Shown here: piece by piece, positions 45,814 to 58,396 of the stretch
How positions within the stretch are numbered: the stretch's first letter is position 1
Layout: every line of letters begins with the position of its first letter
Source of the DNA: Pseudofabraea citricarpa
Lineage: Eukaryota; Ascomycota; Leotiomycetes; Helotiales; Dermateaceae
NCBI GenBank assembly: GCA_029641185.1
Contig: JAPWGK010000002.1
Span: 1,798,001 to 1,862,000, forward strand
Reading direction: 5' to 3'
DNA: 64,000 bases
Position numbers and translations under genes: made by a program
Notes under the pieces: generated by a model
The model's database searches: none
Told to the model about the DNA's origin: nothing
What the model saw: the letters and a program-made list of their open reading frames with translations, nothing else

Positions 45814-48323
45814 ATAACAAAGAAAAAGGGACTTACAGAATTGGGGATACTTCAAGTGAGCTTGCATCCAACCATAGACAGTTCTTGTATAAATTCCCCT
45901 CAAAAACGGCGTTGTCTGAATGACTGGAAGAATTTGTTTGTGTAGGCTTTGTCTACTGAACGACTCCAGAGCCGAAAGAGAATTGTGCTCCGCAGAGACA
46001 GGAGAATGAAAAAATGACATCCCAGGGTCTTAGAGGCTGAAAACCACTATGGAAAGTCTAGTCCTCCTCGGACTATGATCAGCCGCTATTGTCGGTATAC
46101 TTCAGACGAAAACGCGCGTGCACGTGATTTATAGGTGGTGCTTCCAAGGTGTTGACTTTGTTGTTAAGCCGGAGGAAGCCTCAGAAATAAGTCCTAGGAG
46201 AATTGATACAATGCTGGGATAAGCCAATATGCTCTTGATACAACCTGTCGTCGACTGTAATGGGAAACCAGAGAGGGGGCCCAATGTTGAAGGGAGCTGT
46301 CGTTGAAATTCAATGACGGTTATATGTATGCTACAATTTGCCTGCGTCAGTAAGAGCATCCCTTATAAATTACGGATGATCAAGTGTTCTTTCCAGCGGA
46401 TGAATAGCTTACCTGGGATGAGAAAACTTGACATAGAGTTGAAGTGGTATCACTATTGAAAGCTTGCTGGTTAGTGTTGGTGGCTGTCATGGTCCGAAAT
46501 CTGCAATGCCAGGCATCGAAATCATGGTACAACGGCGATGATCCTCCGCAAAGAGAAGTCTCTTTTGCAGCATTAAGAGATATGAAAAGGGACGGAAACT
46601 TACTGTCGTCGTATAGAACAGGGTCCGTGCGTTGCGGGAGTGGCCGCGGCTAAACCACTTGGATGCTTGGCTGCAAAAACGCATCTCTTTTCGTTGTAAC
46701 TCATCCGAGATTACTTCTGTTGTCAGCAGAAACATAGCCAGGACATTTTCATCGAGTACTTACCATATCATTGCGAGTGGTTTGATGTTATGTAGTGATG
46801 CAATAGATTGTTGTTCATTGGTGTTGATGTTGAAAGTAACTCGGGAAGTGGTCGAGATCGGAGTGAGGAATCTCGAGGTGCCTTGGTGCGCATTAAAGCG
46901 CTAAGTGATTAGGGGACTGGGATACCGAGGCCTTGGCCCTTTTGCTCGTTTTTTATTTATTTTTATTTTTTGATGAGCTTATTGTCCGTAGCTAGGCGTT
47001 CATTTTATGAAGTTATTTCTGCGAAGTCTAAGAAAGCAAGAATTCGTGGGAAGGAGTATGCCTGCCCAGACAGTTTCTGAGCAGCTTAAAATCTGCGTCG
47101 AGACGCGGTGGTGACAATTCCTCTGATGACTTGCATGTATCATAAGCAAGCAGCCAGTCTACTTGCTGGAATGCTGGAATATAGGAAGCTATAGATTTCC
47201 TTGTTCTTATTAGTACCACATGGATCATCAATGACGATAGTCAGTTCTCTTTGTGGAAAATAAATCAAAAAGTCTCGGTATTCTAAGCAAGGTAGCTGGA
47301 ATAAGACCTATCCAGTTAGTAGTTACATCAAGACTGAGGAACGACGCGGAGAATCTTGCGGATGATTGTTATAAGCCATGTTCATCCGCCGCATAGTGAT
47401 CTTGAAAAACATCAATCGCGGGATAGGTAGTGCGGGATAGGTAGCTTGATTATATCAAATTGTCTATTTTCCTTTCACATACATTGAAATTTGGACATTC
47501 AAGCAGCTAGAAGTTCCGTAGAAAACCTTTCGTCTTCTTATACCATTTAGCCGACGGCATCGACCGCCGTTTGACTGACCTGATTCAGATTATACAGTAC
47601 TAGGCACTACAGAATCTCTATGGTCTGATGAACAGAATGCAAGTAGTTGCAAGGATATTTTGGATATATGGATGGAAGTGAACAAAAAGTCAACCGAGCA
47701 GTATGTATGAGTGTCTGGATTAAGCGAGCTGGGTTTAAGTCATGATAATTTACTACGAGCTCAATTATAGATATTAAGTGAGAGAGACAAGCTATGAGAA
47801 TTATGAACTCCCAGCCAACAGAGCTTTTCTGCCCAATTATTACCCAAGCAATTCTCCCGATAAGCGACGGGACGGGGATTAAACCCCGGAAGAAATTATG
47901 GGGTCGGCTGCACTAGTTTGCAGCTTGGACGTGAAAAGTCGCCAGAGTGAGTGCATTTGAGAGAGTTGTTTTGTGGATATTCGGCTTGGCACGTCTCCAT
48001 TAAGCTGACGTCCATTGGCTGCCCTCGCACCGGCACAACAAACGACGGGGAAAACGATGGGGAATGCGTGTGTTTCGCAGAAACGACCCTGAGAGAAACT
48101 TGCTCGGGGGCTCTCATCTTAAGTACGTTGCGTGTTTCTTAGAGCCTCTGCTATGGCCCTTTTCGTTATAAACATGCTCGCTTTAGAGCCAGATTATGGT
48201 CCTGGTGGGCCCCGCAAAGGTGGGCTCTACAATGACCTGCCCTCAAATACATCTCGGCATGCCAATCTCGATCTCTGTTTGTGTTACCTTTCTAGAAAAG
48301 CTTGTCGCCTGTCAATCCCACAT

Positions 48324-50404
48324 ATGGCTTCCCTTCACATGAGGCACATAGCCGATGCGGCAACCAGTAACTCCACCATTCAGCAACATTGGGGTTATGT
48401 GTCGCGGACCTTGCCCTGTACCAACGATGCTGGATCCTGTGCATACCTCGATTCTGTGTACTGGATGCACGATGTATCGATGCTGTACACTTTCATTATG
48501 TGGGCAGTCATCGGTGGCATTTTTGTTATTGTCGTGATGCTTCGCTTTATGAAGCCAGAGGCAAAACAAATGGGCAGGATTCAAGGATCCGAAGAACAGA
48601 AAGGAGCATCATTAAGTGCATACTATCGGGCATGCCGAGGAATACAGGCCGCAATTCGAAGAAGATTATTACCGGAGTTTTTCGTTACCTACTTTGGAAA
48701 TGTTACCAGACTGCAAGTAGTAATTCTGGCGATTATGTTGGCATATCTACTGGTCTTCTCGTAAGTCCCTTCAATCCTATCTGACGAGTAAAAAAAAGAC
48801 CTGACAGTATCTCAGGTTAGTCGGAATAGTTTACAAAACTTGGATTACTCCAGTGAAAACTCACCCTGGGCAATTCAACACACGAACTGGATTGGGAGGA
48901 TTTTCTGATCGTATTGGAGCATTGGCCTATGCATTGACACCGTTTACTGTAGCTCTCGCAACAAGAGAGAGTGTTCTATCCCTAGCAACCGGCCTACCAT
49001 ACCAATCCTTCAACTTCCTGCACCGATGGTTAGGCCGAGTAATTTTCGTCCAGGCCTTCATACACACTCTTGGTTGGACATTGATCGAGGGGAGATTCTA
49101 CAAACCACAGCCAACCACATACAACGAGTTTATCAGGGAGAAGTACATTGTATGGGGATGTGTTGCCATGGCACTGATTACATTCCTCTACATTTTTAGC
49201 ATCAGGAGAGTTATCAAGTGGACTGGGTATGAGTTTTTCAAAAAGACGCATTATATCGTTGCGGCGCTTTATATCGGTGCTTGCTGGGGACATTGGAGCC
49301 ACTTGGCCTGCTGGATGATTGCAGCACTTGGACTCTGGGGTCTCGATAGAGGATTGAGAATTCTCCGCGTAATACTCATCCACGTCGGCTACATCGATGG
49401 GGCTAAAGGTAAAAGAAGTCCCTCAATCGATCACAAAACGCTTTGACTAATGTTGAATCATAGGTTTTGGATTTCACCCAGCACAAGCATCGCTGCAATA
49501 TTTGGACGACCCCGACGGAGGCGTGATCCGAATGGAATTTACGCACAACCACGATGGCTGGTCAGTTGGACAGCATTTCTTCCTATGCTTCCCAGCACTC
49601 AGTATCTGGCAATCTCACCCTTTTACTGTGGCATCTGTACCAGCGGCACACCCAGCATCCCCACATCACGTATACATAATCCGGTGCCGCAAAGGCGAGA
49701 CAGGACGTCTACGAGCTCTTGCCACAGAGCTTGGATCTGCGAAGACGCCTGTTGTCATCTCCGGTCCCTACGGACATGATCTTCTACCAAGAGTCGGTAA
49801 CTACGGACCAGAAGCAACGAACATTCTAGCCGTTGCAGGTGGTACGGGTGTTTCTCTAACTCTTCCCGTCGTGCTCGCTGCAACTTCGTCGCCAGAAATC
49901 TTGAGAGGCGCCGCTGTTGATTTTATCTGGTCAATAAGGCGGGCTACAAACAAGAACTGGATCGAGTCCGAACTCGCAGCGTTAAGAAAAAGAGCGAAGG
50001 ACCAGATGTTCAATTTGAACATTCATATCTATATCACGCAAGAAGCATCTTCTGCCGCGCCGGTAACAGGCGGGAGCGATGAAGAGAAGACGGGGACCGA
50101 GGTCGAGGTCGATGTAGTAGCTTCTTCATGTTGTTCTACTTCAGCTTCGAGTGACGCCGAGGACGAGAAGTATTACAATAAAACATATCTTAGTTCAGAA
50201 CACCCGTCGCTGGATGATATTGTCAAGGGATTTCTGGAAACGCGAGCGAATTCCCATTTTAGAACTAGAGTTATTGCTAGTGGTCCAGCAGGCATGGGCC
50301 GTGATCTTAGAGCAGCTGTTGCAGCTGTCAGCGATGGGGCCAAGGTTTGGAAGGGCGAGAGGAGGTTCGATGTTGAGCTGGATTGGGACGATAGAATGGG
50401 ATGA
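48324..50404 (+). CDS. ferric reductase-like transmembrane protein
   Basis: Exons 48324-48760, 48816-49408 and 49464-50404 (introns 55 bp each) give 656 residues. The protein reduces extracytoplasmic ferric or cupric ions using cytosolic NADPH through FAD and two haems. Membrane helices start at about residue 47 (MLYTFIMWAVIGGIFVIVVML). The ferric-reductase domain holds the haem histidines in FNFLHRWLGRVIFVQAFIHTLGW and FFKKTHYIVAALYIGACWGHW. The FAD-binding region includes HPFTVASVP, and the NADPH part ISGPYGHDLL and VAGGTGVSLTLPV. The C-terminus is VKGFLETRANSHFRTRVIASGPAGM. A variable acidic, Cys/Ser-rich insert (VVASSCCSTSASSDAEDEK) lies before the last block. The frame is open upstream with an ATG at 48153; ATG 48324 gives a compact N-terminus. 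Confidence 0.93.
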
Positions 50405-50822
50405 TGATGTTATTATAAGATACCCTTTGCATATTTAATTCAAGTTTTTATTCCACGCATAATATCCTCAAATCTTCCGTGACACATTCACTGCTCTAAC
50501 GCTTTTGGGGGATCAAAACTGTGCATTCTAAATCTAGCAGATTGTTCTACTTTATCACCTCAAAATGATGAAATTGGACATAAAATTTGCCAAGTAAATT
50601 TGTTTGCACATTGAGTATCATTGAAAGGACCATGTGGTTGACCATGGAGGTATCTATCTATAAACGACATGATTGTCGAAGATTTTTTTCACTGAAACGC
50701 CTCGCTGTTGAAAGATGCGCCTGCACGTTGATGTGCTTCCCATAACACGCCCATTTGATGCTGTTGAATATTTTGAAAGCCCGTACGCAAAAAGTCTGAA
50801 TGTAAACACGGTGGTGAATGAA
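50405..50822. other. convergent 3' intergenic region
   Basis: 418 bp between the ferric reductase stop and the C1-THF synthase stop. No gene seen. Confidence 0.5.
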
Positions 50823-53800
50823 TTAAAAGAGCCCATCAATTTCTCCAGTCTCGGTGTCGACATCGACATTCAAGTATCCTGGAGCTGTAGGGAGACCTGG
50901 GATGGTCTGGATATCTGCTGCCAAAGCATACCTGTGTTGTATTAGTAAAAAAGCGAGGAATAAAACGTGTATAAAGAAACTTACAAATATCCAGCTCCTG
51001 CAGCAAGTCTCACATCCCGAATAGGGACTGTGAAACCAGTTGGAGCACCCTTCAAGTCAGGGTCATGAGACAGGGAGTATTGTGTCTTAGCGACACAGAT
51101 TGGCAAGTTACCGAAGCCTTGCTTGACGTACGTGTCCAACTTCGTCTGTGCAAGCTCCGTGAATTCAACTTTGTCAGCACCATACATCTTCTGTGCAATA
51201 GCCTCGAAGCGTTCTTGAACGGTACCCTCGAGGTTGTAGAGCAAGCTGAAGTTCTTCTCCTTCTCACTGGCAGCGATGACACCCTTGGCGAGATCAACAG
51301 CACCCTTGCCGCCCTCAGCCCAGTGGTTAGCTGGGATGGCATCTTCAGCACCAGCAGCAATAGCCTCCTCGCGAATAACTTCGATCTCAGCAGCAGTATC
51401 AGTCTCAAACTTATTGATAGCAACAACAACCGGAACACCATATTGTCTAGCGTTGGAAATGTGCTTCTTGAGGTTGACACATCCCTTTCTAAGAATTTCA
51501 ACGTTCTCTTCACGGTAGACCTTATCGAGAGCAGCTCCAGGAGCAATTGGTGGACCACCACCGTGAACCTTCAAAGCTCGAACAGTTGCAACAACAACGA
51601 CGACATCTGGCACGAGACCTGAAGATCGACACTTGATATTGAAGAATCTCTCGCCTCCCATGGTGAAATCGAAACCAGCTTCGGTGATAACAAACCCAGC
51701 CTTCTCGTTGTGATCCTCATCCGCCTCAGTACCAGCAAGCTTGAGAGCAAGCTTATCGGCAAGGACAGAGCTTGCACCGATACTGATGTTTGCAAAGGGC
51801 CCAGCGTGGACAAACACGGGTGTTCCTTCCAGAGTTTGCATGAGATTGGGCTTGATAGCATCTTTCATCAAGGCAGTAAGAGCGCCACCGGCACCGATGT
51901 CGTCACAGGTAACTGGGTCACCACTTCTCGAGGTACCAATAACCATTCTGCCGAGTCTCTCTCTCATGTCATTGAGATCATTGCTCAAAGCAAGAATGGC
52001 CATACACTCGCTTGCAACGGAGATATCGAATCCAGTCTCTCGAGATTGGCCTTTCTCGGTTGGGGCAGTACCGACCGTGATGCCTCTCAAATGACGATCG
52101 TTGACATCCAAGACACGTCTCCAAGTAATAGTGGCTGGGTCAATATCCAATCTAGCAAAACGATGAATCTCGTCCTCAGTAAGCTCATTTGGGTCGGTCT
52201 TGGTGATCCCGAGCTTCTTAAGACGGCGGAACATAATTGGTTGAAACTCGCGCTTACCCTTCTTGGTAGGGACGAGACGCTTGTACAGAGGTCCATCTTT
52301 TTGGGTGTTCTCGTGGAACATTCTGGTCTCAATAGCAGCAGCGAGCAGGTTATTGGCAGCAGTAATGGCATGAATATCACCAGTCAAATGAAGGTTAAAC
52401 TCATCCATGGGGATAACCTGACTGTAACCACCTCCTGCGGCACCTCCCTTAATGCCAAATGTTGGTCCTTGACTGGGCTGACGGACATTGGCAAATGCGA
52501 TGCGGTTCAAGTGAGCTCCAATGGCTTGTGTGAGACCCATGGTGGTTGTGGATTTTCCTTCACCAAGAGGGGTAGGAGTGATACCAGTCACGACGACATA
52601 GCGACCGTTACGGCGATGCTCAAGACGCTTGAGAAGGCTGAGATCAACCTTGGCTTTGTATGCGCCATAAGGTTCAAGCTCATGTCCAGCAATGCCCACT
52701 TCCTTAGCGACACGGGTAATTTGCTTTGGGTGTTGTGCCCTGGAGACAGCAATATCAGACGGAACAGGGCTTTCAATCTTCAATGGCAAAGGCTTGATAG
52801 CTCTGGCCTTCTGGCGGTCGAAATATGTAGTAGTAGAGTCTACCACATTTTGAAGAAGCATAGCAACGGTCATAGGTCCAACTCCACCTGGAACGGGAGT
52901 AATTTGTGAAGCAACCTCCTTTACAGATTCGAAATCAACATCACCAACAAGTCGTTGGCCTGATTTCTTCGTCTCGTCCGGAATAAAGTTGGTTCCGACA
53001 TCGATAACAACAACGCCTGGCTTGAGCCACTCTCCTTTCACGAAGTTGGCCTGGCCAATGGCTGCAACCAAGATATCGGCTTCTCTAATATGCTTCTCGA
53101 GATTCTGGGTTCGGGAATGGCATACCGTGACTGTGGCATCTGCATTCTTCAGGAGATAGCTGACGGGGCTTCCAACAATATCGCTGCGTCCTAGAACAAC
53201 AGCGTTTTTGCCCTTAGGATCAACACCGCTTTCCTTCAGAAGCACCATTACTCCCTTGGGTGTGCATGGTGTAAAAAGTGGGCGACCTCCTCGTTTTGCA
53301 AGCTCTCCGATGTTGTTTGCACCAAAGCCGTCAACATCCTTCTCGTCTGACACAGCCGAAGTTACCTCATACTCCGAGATATGCTTAGGAACTGGCAATT
53401 GCACGAGGATGCCGTGGACGTCAGGGTCATTGTTCAGACGTTCAATTGTGTCAACGACCTCGGCCTCGGTGGTGGTCTCTGGAAATTGGATCAATTCACA
53501 GCTAATACTTGCCTGTACGAACGGTTAGTAAATTTAAACCTCGAATTATCTGACAAGAATTACCTCTTCAGCTGCCTTCAACTTCATGCGAACATAAGTT
53601 GCTATTGAGCTAAGTCAGCAGTGGCCGAGCGTATAGGCGCTAGATAAACATACTCGAATCCGATCGGTCGCCAACTATTGAAGTCCGTGATTAGCATGTG
53701 CAGCACGCGACAGCGAGGCTCGAATGTCATACCTTGAATGATCTTGAGGGATGGCTTATATCGAGGGTTGATCTTCTGCGCAGCTTCGATCTCAGAGTGT

Positions 53801-54180
53801 AATCTTTCACGAATGCTCTTTGCGATGGCAGTGCCATCAATCTTCGTAGCCGTCATCCTGTGAGCCGATGTTGAGAATTGTCTGTCGTGGGAGGTGGAGA
53901 GGTGAGAAGAGGCGCCCTTGGTGGGGGTTGTGAGGGAAGAAAAAAGTAGACCCCGCGATCTGAGGTGATGTCTTGCTGCGAGTGCGGAGGATGCTACACA
54001 ACAACTGCTCTTGGAGTGGTTGTGACTGTGGGAAGGCTGGGGGATTGGCTTCCCTTTTAGGACCAATGAATGCGACGGCGAAGCAGAGACAGAGACAGCT
54101 GCGAGTCTTGTTCGGCGCATGTAAGAAGTTGTTGTGTCTGTACAGCACGCCGCCGCAGCTCTCGTTCGCCTGCTGATCAT
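50823..54180 (-). CDS. MIS1/ADE3-type: trifunctional C1-tetrahydrofolate synthase
   Basis: Five exons: 53733-54180, 53654-53674, 53564-53601, 50985-53512 and 50823-50931 (introns 58, 52, 51, 53 bp), giving 1047 residues. It interconverts methylene-, methenyl- and formyl-tetrahydrofolate, feeding purine and thymidylate synthesis. The dehydrogenase/cyclohydrolase part has YVRMK (YxxxK), [36 protein letters not shown] and [16 protein letters not shown]. The formyl-THF synthetase part has the [14 protein letters not shown] nucleotide loop, [20 protein letters not shown] and a [13 protein letters not shown] block. Residues 1-108 are Arg/Ser-rich and end [10 protein letters not shown], a mitochondrial presequence; the second Met (MTATKIDG, 53856) is where cytosolic homologues begin. 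Exon 2 is only 21 nt. Confidence 0.96.
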
Positions 54181-54719
54181 GGCCGTCGGAAAGCTTGCAG
54201 GAGAAGTCTCGGAGTATCTCTTCTAGGAAGGTGAGGGGTGTGGACGTAGCCAGAAACGAAAGAAAATAAAAAAAAGAAAAACGACGGAAATGCAGTACAG
54301 CGCAACGGGCCAATCCAGACCAACGCAGTCTACGTACGTAAGTAGTACTGGTCCAGTCAGTCAATGGCGCAGGCGGAAGTGCAAGTGAGAGTCGCAATGG
54401 ACAATGGATGAGTCGCAGAGAGGAACACCTGCCGGCCTGTCTGTAATTAATACCTGTGACTCAAGAATTCTGCTCTGCCCCGATTTTTTCTGCCTTTTCG
54501 TTTTTGCTCCAGGGACCCGAGCATCGCGTCTTGACTTGGAGCCGAGCGAAGGCGCCTAGCGGGGTATCCTCTGTGACTCAATCCCCCGTCCTGATTGGCT
54601 CCTCTAACCACACATTTTGCATCCAGACTGTGTAGCAACATTTATCGCGAGCCTCACAAAGAGATATATCAAGCGAAGAAGCACACCAGACCTTCCACAA
54701 TCCCAGGTACACCGCCAAC
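54181..54719. promoter_or_regulatory. divergent promoter, C1-THF synthase / eIF3i
   Basis: 539 bp between divergent ATGs. It includes a poly-A/G stretch at 54250-54285 and a TACGTACGTA palindrome at 54331-54340. No GCRE (TGACTC) was recognised close to either start apart from TGACTC/GTGACTC copies at about 54457 and 54573. Confidence 0.4.
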
Positions 54720-55953
54720 ATGAGACCTATCTTGTTGCAAGGACACGTAAGTTTCATGCCCTCTTGTGCGGCATTCTACAGAGACTGACAGCCCTCTAGG
54801 AGCGTGCCCTGACCCAAATCAAGTACGCTGCCACTCCCGCATACGCACATCGCAGGTCAAATTGCTGACGCCCTTCTAGATACAACAGAGATGGTGATAT
54901 TATCTTCTCAACTGCCAAGGATCAACATATTTGCGCCTGGTATGCACACAACGGCGAGCGACTGGGAACGTATCACGGCCACCAAGGAGCTCTCTGGACG
55001 GTAGATGTCGACCCGACGAGCACAATTATTGCCAGTGGCGCAGCTGACAACACGGTGCGACTCTGGGATATTAAGTCGGGGAAGTGCTTGAAGGTCTGGG
55101 ATTTCGATACCGCAGTCAAGAGAGTCGAGTTCAACGAGGATGGATCACAACTATTAGCTGTCACAGAAAAGCGAATGGGTTTCTTGGGTACGATCGTTGT
55201 CTTTGATATCAAACTTGATGTGGAGGCAGAGCAGACAACTGAAAGGGCCATGACCATTACTTGCGAGGACAGCAAGGCTACGGTCGCTGGTTGGAGTTTC
55301 CTATCAAAGTACATCATTGCTGGACACGAGGATGGAACCGTCTCGCAATACGACGCGAAGGTAAAATACCATCAGATCGAGACCGAGACTGAGACGACCG
55401 AGGAATGCTAATTTTATCCTAGACTGGTGAACAACTCGACAACACACAAGCCCACGAGCCCGATATGCAGATTACAGATCTCCAGTGGTCGCCAGACCGG
55501 ACATACTTCATCACTGCGTCAAAAGACAAGAGCGCCAAGGTCAGACCTTATATCCACTAATGTACCTTGCTAGTGTGCTAATAAAGTTCCCAGCTCATCA
55601 ACGCACGCGATCTTGAAGTTATGAAAACCTATACCACCGATACCCCTCTCAACAGCGCAGCCATCACACCTAAGAAAGAGTTCGTTATTCTCGGAGGTGG
55701 ACAAGCGGCTATGGATGTCACAACCACCTCCGCACGTCAAGGAAAGTTTGAGGCTCGTTTCTATCACAAGATTTTCGAAGAGGAAATTGGTCGTGTCCGT
55801 GGACATTTCGGACCTCTGAACACCGTTGCAGCAGATCCACAGGGTAAGGGTTACGCAAGCGGAGGAGAGGATGGTTATGTTCGAGTACATCAATTTGACA
55901 AGGGATACTTCGATTTCAATTATGAGGTTGAGAGACAGGCTCGACAGCAGTAA
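54720..55953 (+). CDS. TIF34: translation initiation factor eIF3 subunit i
   Basis: Five exons: 54720-54746, 54800-54822, 54880-55360, 55423-55539 and 55594-55953 (introns 53, 57, 62 and 54 bp), giving 335 residues. eIF3i is a WD40 propeller in the eIF3 complex that helps recruit 40S subunits and scan mRNA. The start [19 protein letters not shown] is the conserved N-terminus and is spread over three exons. WD-type repeats are visible ([59 protein letters not shown]). The [20 protein letters not shown] segment is typical of the family. The last intron starts GTCAGA, a weak donor, but its removal is needed for [14 protein letters not shown]. It is divergent from C1-THF synthase. Confidence 0.96.
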
Positions 55954-56450
55954 ATTCAAAGGGTTTGCTTTCAGAAGGGTTGCATTTGCGGGGCGGCGTT
56001 GTGGATGCCAATGGATCATCAAAAAGGTTGGTAGAACTGGCCGGAAGATACATTTGTTCTAATAGAGCATTTTGAACATACTTCGCATTGAAAATGGGTT
56101 GACTGCTGGAAGTTTGATGGTTCGTAGGAGAGAGAGATCAACCAGATGCAATTACGCGCCCCTGGCTCAACTACACATCAGGCTCGATTTTCCTGCAAGA
56201 GGGATTTTGTAGCACATAAGGCTTCCATGCTTCCATCTGTCAATTAATCAGATAAATCAAAACTACCGCAGATCCCAAATTCAATACAGTACTACTGCAG
56301 ATTGCTTTGTAAGAAGTTTCGGACGCTTTACCCCGCTAACGTCATCAATTGACCCCACCAGGACATCATGATAACTTCAGAGAGCACAAATTTTCTTTCC
56401 GTACCCAACCAAACTGACGCTGTCCTATATCCCAATCAAATACAAACAGA
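55954..56450. other. intergenic region, no gene seen
   Basis: 497 bp between two plus-strand genes: the eIF3i 3' end and the quinone oxidoreductase promoter. No element recognised. Confidence 0.45.
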
Positions 56451-57581
56451 ATGGGAGAAACAATGCGTGCTGTGGGTAAGAATAGAGAGCTCCCTTATGC
56501 ATCGTTGACAGCAGCCAAGCCCAAGGACTAACCGCGGTGCAGACATAAAAAACGACAAGGGGCCGGCAGAGTCTCTGTTCATAACAGAAACTCCGAAACC
56601 CAAAGCCAGCGATTCCGAGGCCATAGTGAAGGTTAAAGCGTTCGGGCTAAATCGCATGGACTTGCTGCAGCGCGAAGGACTTTACCCCTTGCCACCGCAA
56701 GCGCCCAAGACGCTGGGCGTTGAGTTCAGCGGGACCATTGAATCACTGGGTTCAGGATGCAAAGATGGATTCAAGGAAGGAGATGAGGTTTTTGGCTTGG
56801 CTTATGGCGGCGCCTATGCTGAGTACATCGCTGTCAATACCCACATGCTCTTGCACAAACCTGGACACTTGAGCTGGGAGCAAGCTGCTGGTATCCCCGA
56901 GGTATGCATCTATATCCCAAGATAAAGCTGAGAATAACTACTAAGGTGACCATATAGACATGGATCACTGCCACTCAAGCATTGCACCTCATTGGGGAAT
57001 TCGCACCTGGAAAATCAGTGCTCTGGCATGCTGGTGCCTCGTCAGTCTCCATCTCTGGGATCCAACTATCTAAAGTTGGCGGCGCAAGCAAGGTCTTCGT
57101 CACTGCTGGCTCGCAAGAGAAGATAGATTTTTGCGTCAAAGAGCTCGGAGCCACCGCCGGGTTCAACTACAAGACGCAAGATTGGGCCAAAGAGATCCTC
57201 GCTGCGACAGATGGCAAGGGAGTTGACATCGTTATTGATTTCGTCGGACAGAATTACTTCCAAGGGAATCTTGATGTGGCTGCTCGTGATGGGCGCATCG
57301 TTACCCTTGGTGCGATGAGCGGCACCAAGTTACCTGCTGGCGTGGATATTGGAGGTTTTATCCGAAAGAGACTAAGATTCGAGGGTAGCTCATTGAGGAG
57401 TAGGGATACCGAGTATCAAGGCAAGCTGAGGGACAAGTTGGAACAGTACATAACCAAGTTCGAAGATGGGAGTTTCAAGATCTTTGTCGAGAAGGTCTTT
57501 CCCTGGACGGAGATTGTCGAAGCCCACAAGTTCATGGAGAAGGATATTAGCAAGGGGAAAATCATCTGTACCATCCCGTAG
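56451..57581 (+). CDS. NAD(P)H quinone oxidoreductase, PIG3-like
   Basis: Exons 56451-56475, 56543-56901 and 56958-57581 (introns 67 and 56 bp) give 335 residues. It is a zinc-free medium-chain dehydrogenase of the quinone oxidoreductase group, close in style to human TP53I3/PIG3. Visible motifs are VKVKAFGLNRMDLLQREG, the GVEFSGTIESLG domain, GDEVFGLAYGGAYAEY, the nucleotide-binding segment LWHAGASSVSISGIQLSK and DIVIDFVGQNYF. The C-terminus FPWTEIVEAHKFMEKDISKGK is typical. No catalytic-zinc cysteine set is present. The first exon encodes only MGETMRAV plus one base. Substrate is likely quinones or reactive carbonyls, by family. Confidence 0.93.
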
Positions 57582-58396
57582 ATAGGGCATTAAGGTTTGA
57601 TATCAGCTAAAGAGAATGTCGAATTCCCATGTATCTTCATCGCGCCTTTGGCTGGGGAAATTCTTGGATCCTTTGTCTGTCAAGAAGGAAGGTTATGTTT
57701 TCCTCGGGTATCCCGGATCCTCATGTCTCGCTCCCCTTCGCATTCATTGACTCAGAGTTCACGGGCTGACTTGATAAATTGTACAGTAAGACCACTGTGA
57801 CTCACTTGAGATATAAGCCATTATTGACTTTCTAACATACACACCTACAGTACGCAGACAAGAACCGACAGTGACACTCGTGACTCACCTCGGTTTCTTG
57901 GCTACTACTGTTTGACATCAACTAGCTTGAACCATCAAAGAGGAGTCTGGCTCATGGCCTAGAACACTTATCGGATCGGAGAGTTGTTTTATCATTCTCA
58001 ATATTTTTATATTTTTATAGTAGATGCTTTTCCCCCGAGAGGTCCCCGAAAGGATAATACCCCAGATGCCGAGATGAGCGATTCTGAGGGTAAGGTACCT
58101 GAAGTAAATTTGGAGCTATTCAGTACTGCACGAACATAATATATGTCTCGGAAGTACTATAATTCTCACGGAACTAAATTCACTTCTCTCAGTAGATTAT
58201 TAGGGTTCTACTTGGCACAGAACGCAGAGGAAAAGAATTGATTAAGTAAGGTTATTGTCTATACAAAACATGCTAAGCTTTTCATGACGCTCCCGCTGCT
58301 CTATTTAGTCCTACACATTGGATCCCTATCATACATTTCCCCATCTGATATTACATATACAAGGCGACTCCAGTCGCGAAATGGCGAGAAACAAGA
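57582..58396. other. convergent intergenic region, no gene seen
   Basis: 815 bp between convergent stops. AT-rich with short frames only. A TTTTTATATTTTTATA run lies near 58004-58019. Confidence 0.45.

Larger units (their letters stand above)
43022..48323. other. 5.3-kb gene-poor, repeat-containing region
   Basis: Between the CCCH gene start and the ferric reductase. No gene can be supported. It holds short GAATGACGR repeats (43337-43440) with a duplicated GTCCGGCCAGATGAT segment, the 25-bp minisatellite (43745-44622), a purine-rich CCAGAAGC-type stretch (about 45123-45180), a four-hairpin cluster (45676-45813) and a near-exact 14-bp direct duplication GCGGGATAGGTAG (about 47418-47444). The rest is unremarkable AT-rich DNA. 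Confidence 0.5.

Noticed and set aside
46444..46653. Possible small secreted protein (VSLLKACWLVLVAVMV start)
   Set aside because: The frame begins with GTG, not ATG, is only 69 codons, and no intron or second exon with cysteines could be joined convincingly.
51710..52909. 399-codon plus-strand frame
   Set aside because: It is antisense to the formyl-THF synthetase exon and its translation has no domain character; it is a shadow of biased codon use.
53615..53680. tRNA-like segment with GTGGCCGAGCG on the plus strand
   Set aside because: It lies in an intron and microexon of C1-THF synthase, and no full cloverleaf or proper T-arm can be formed.
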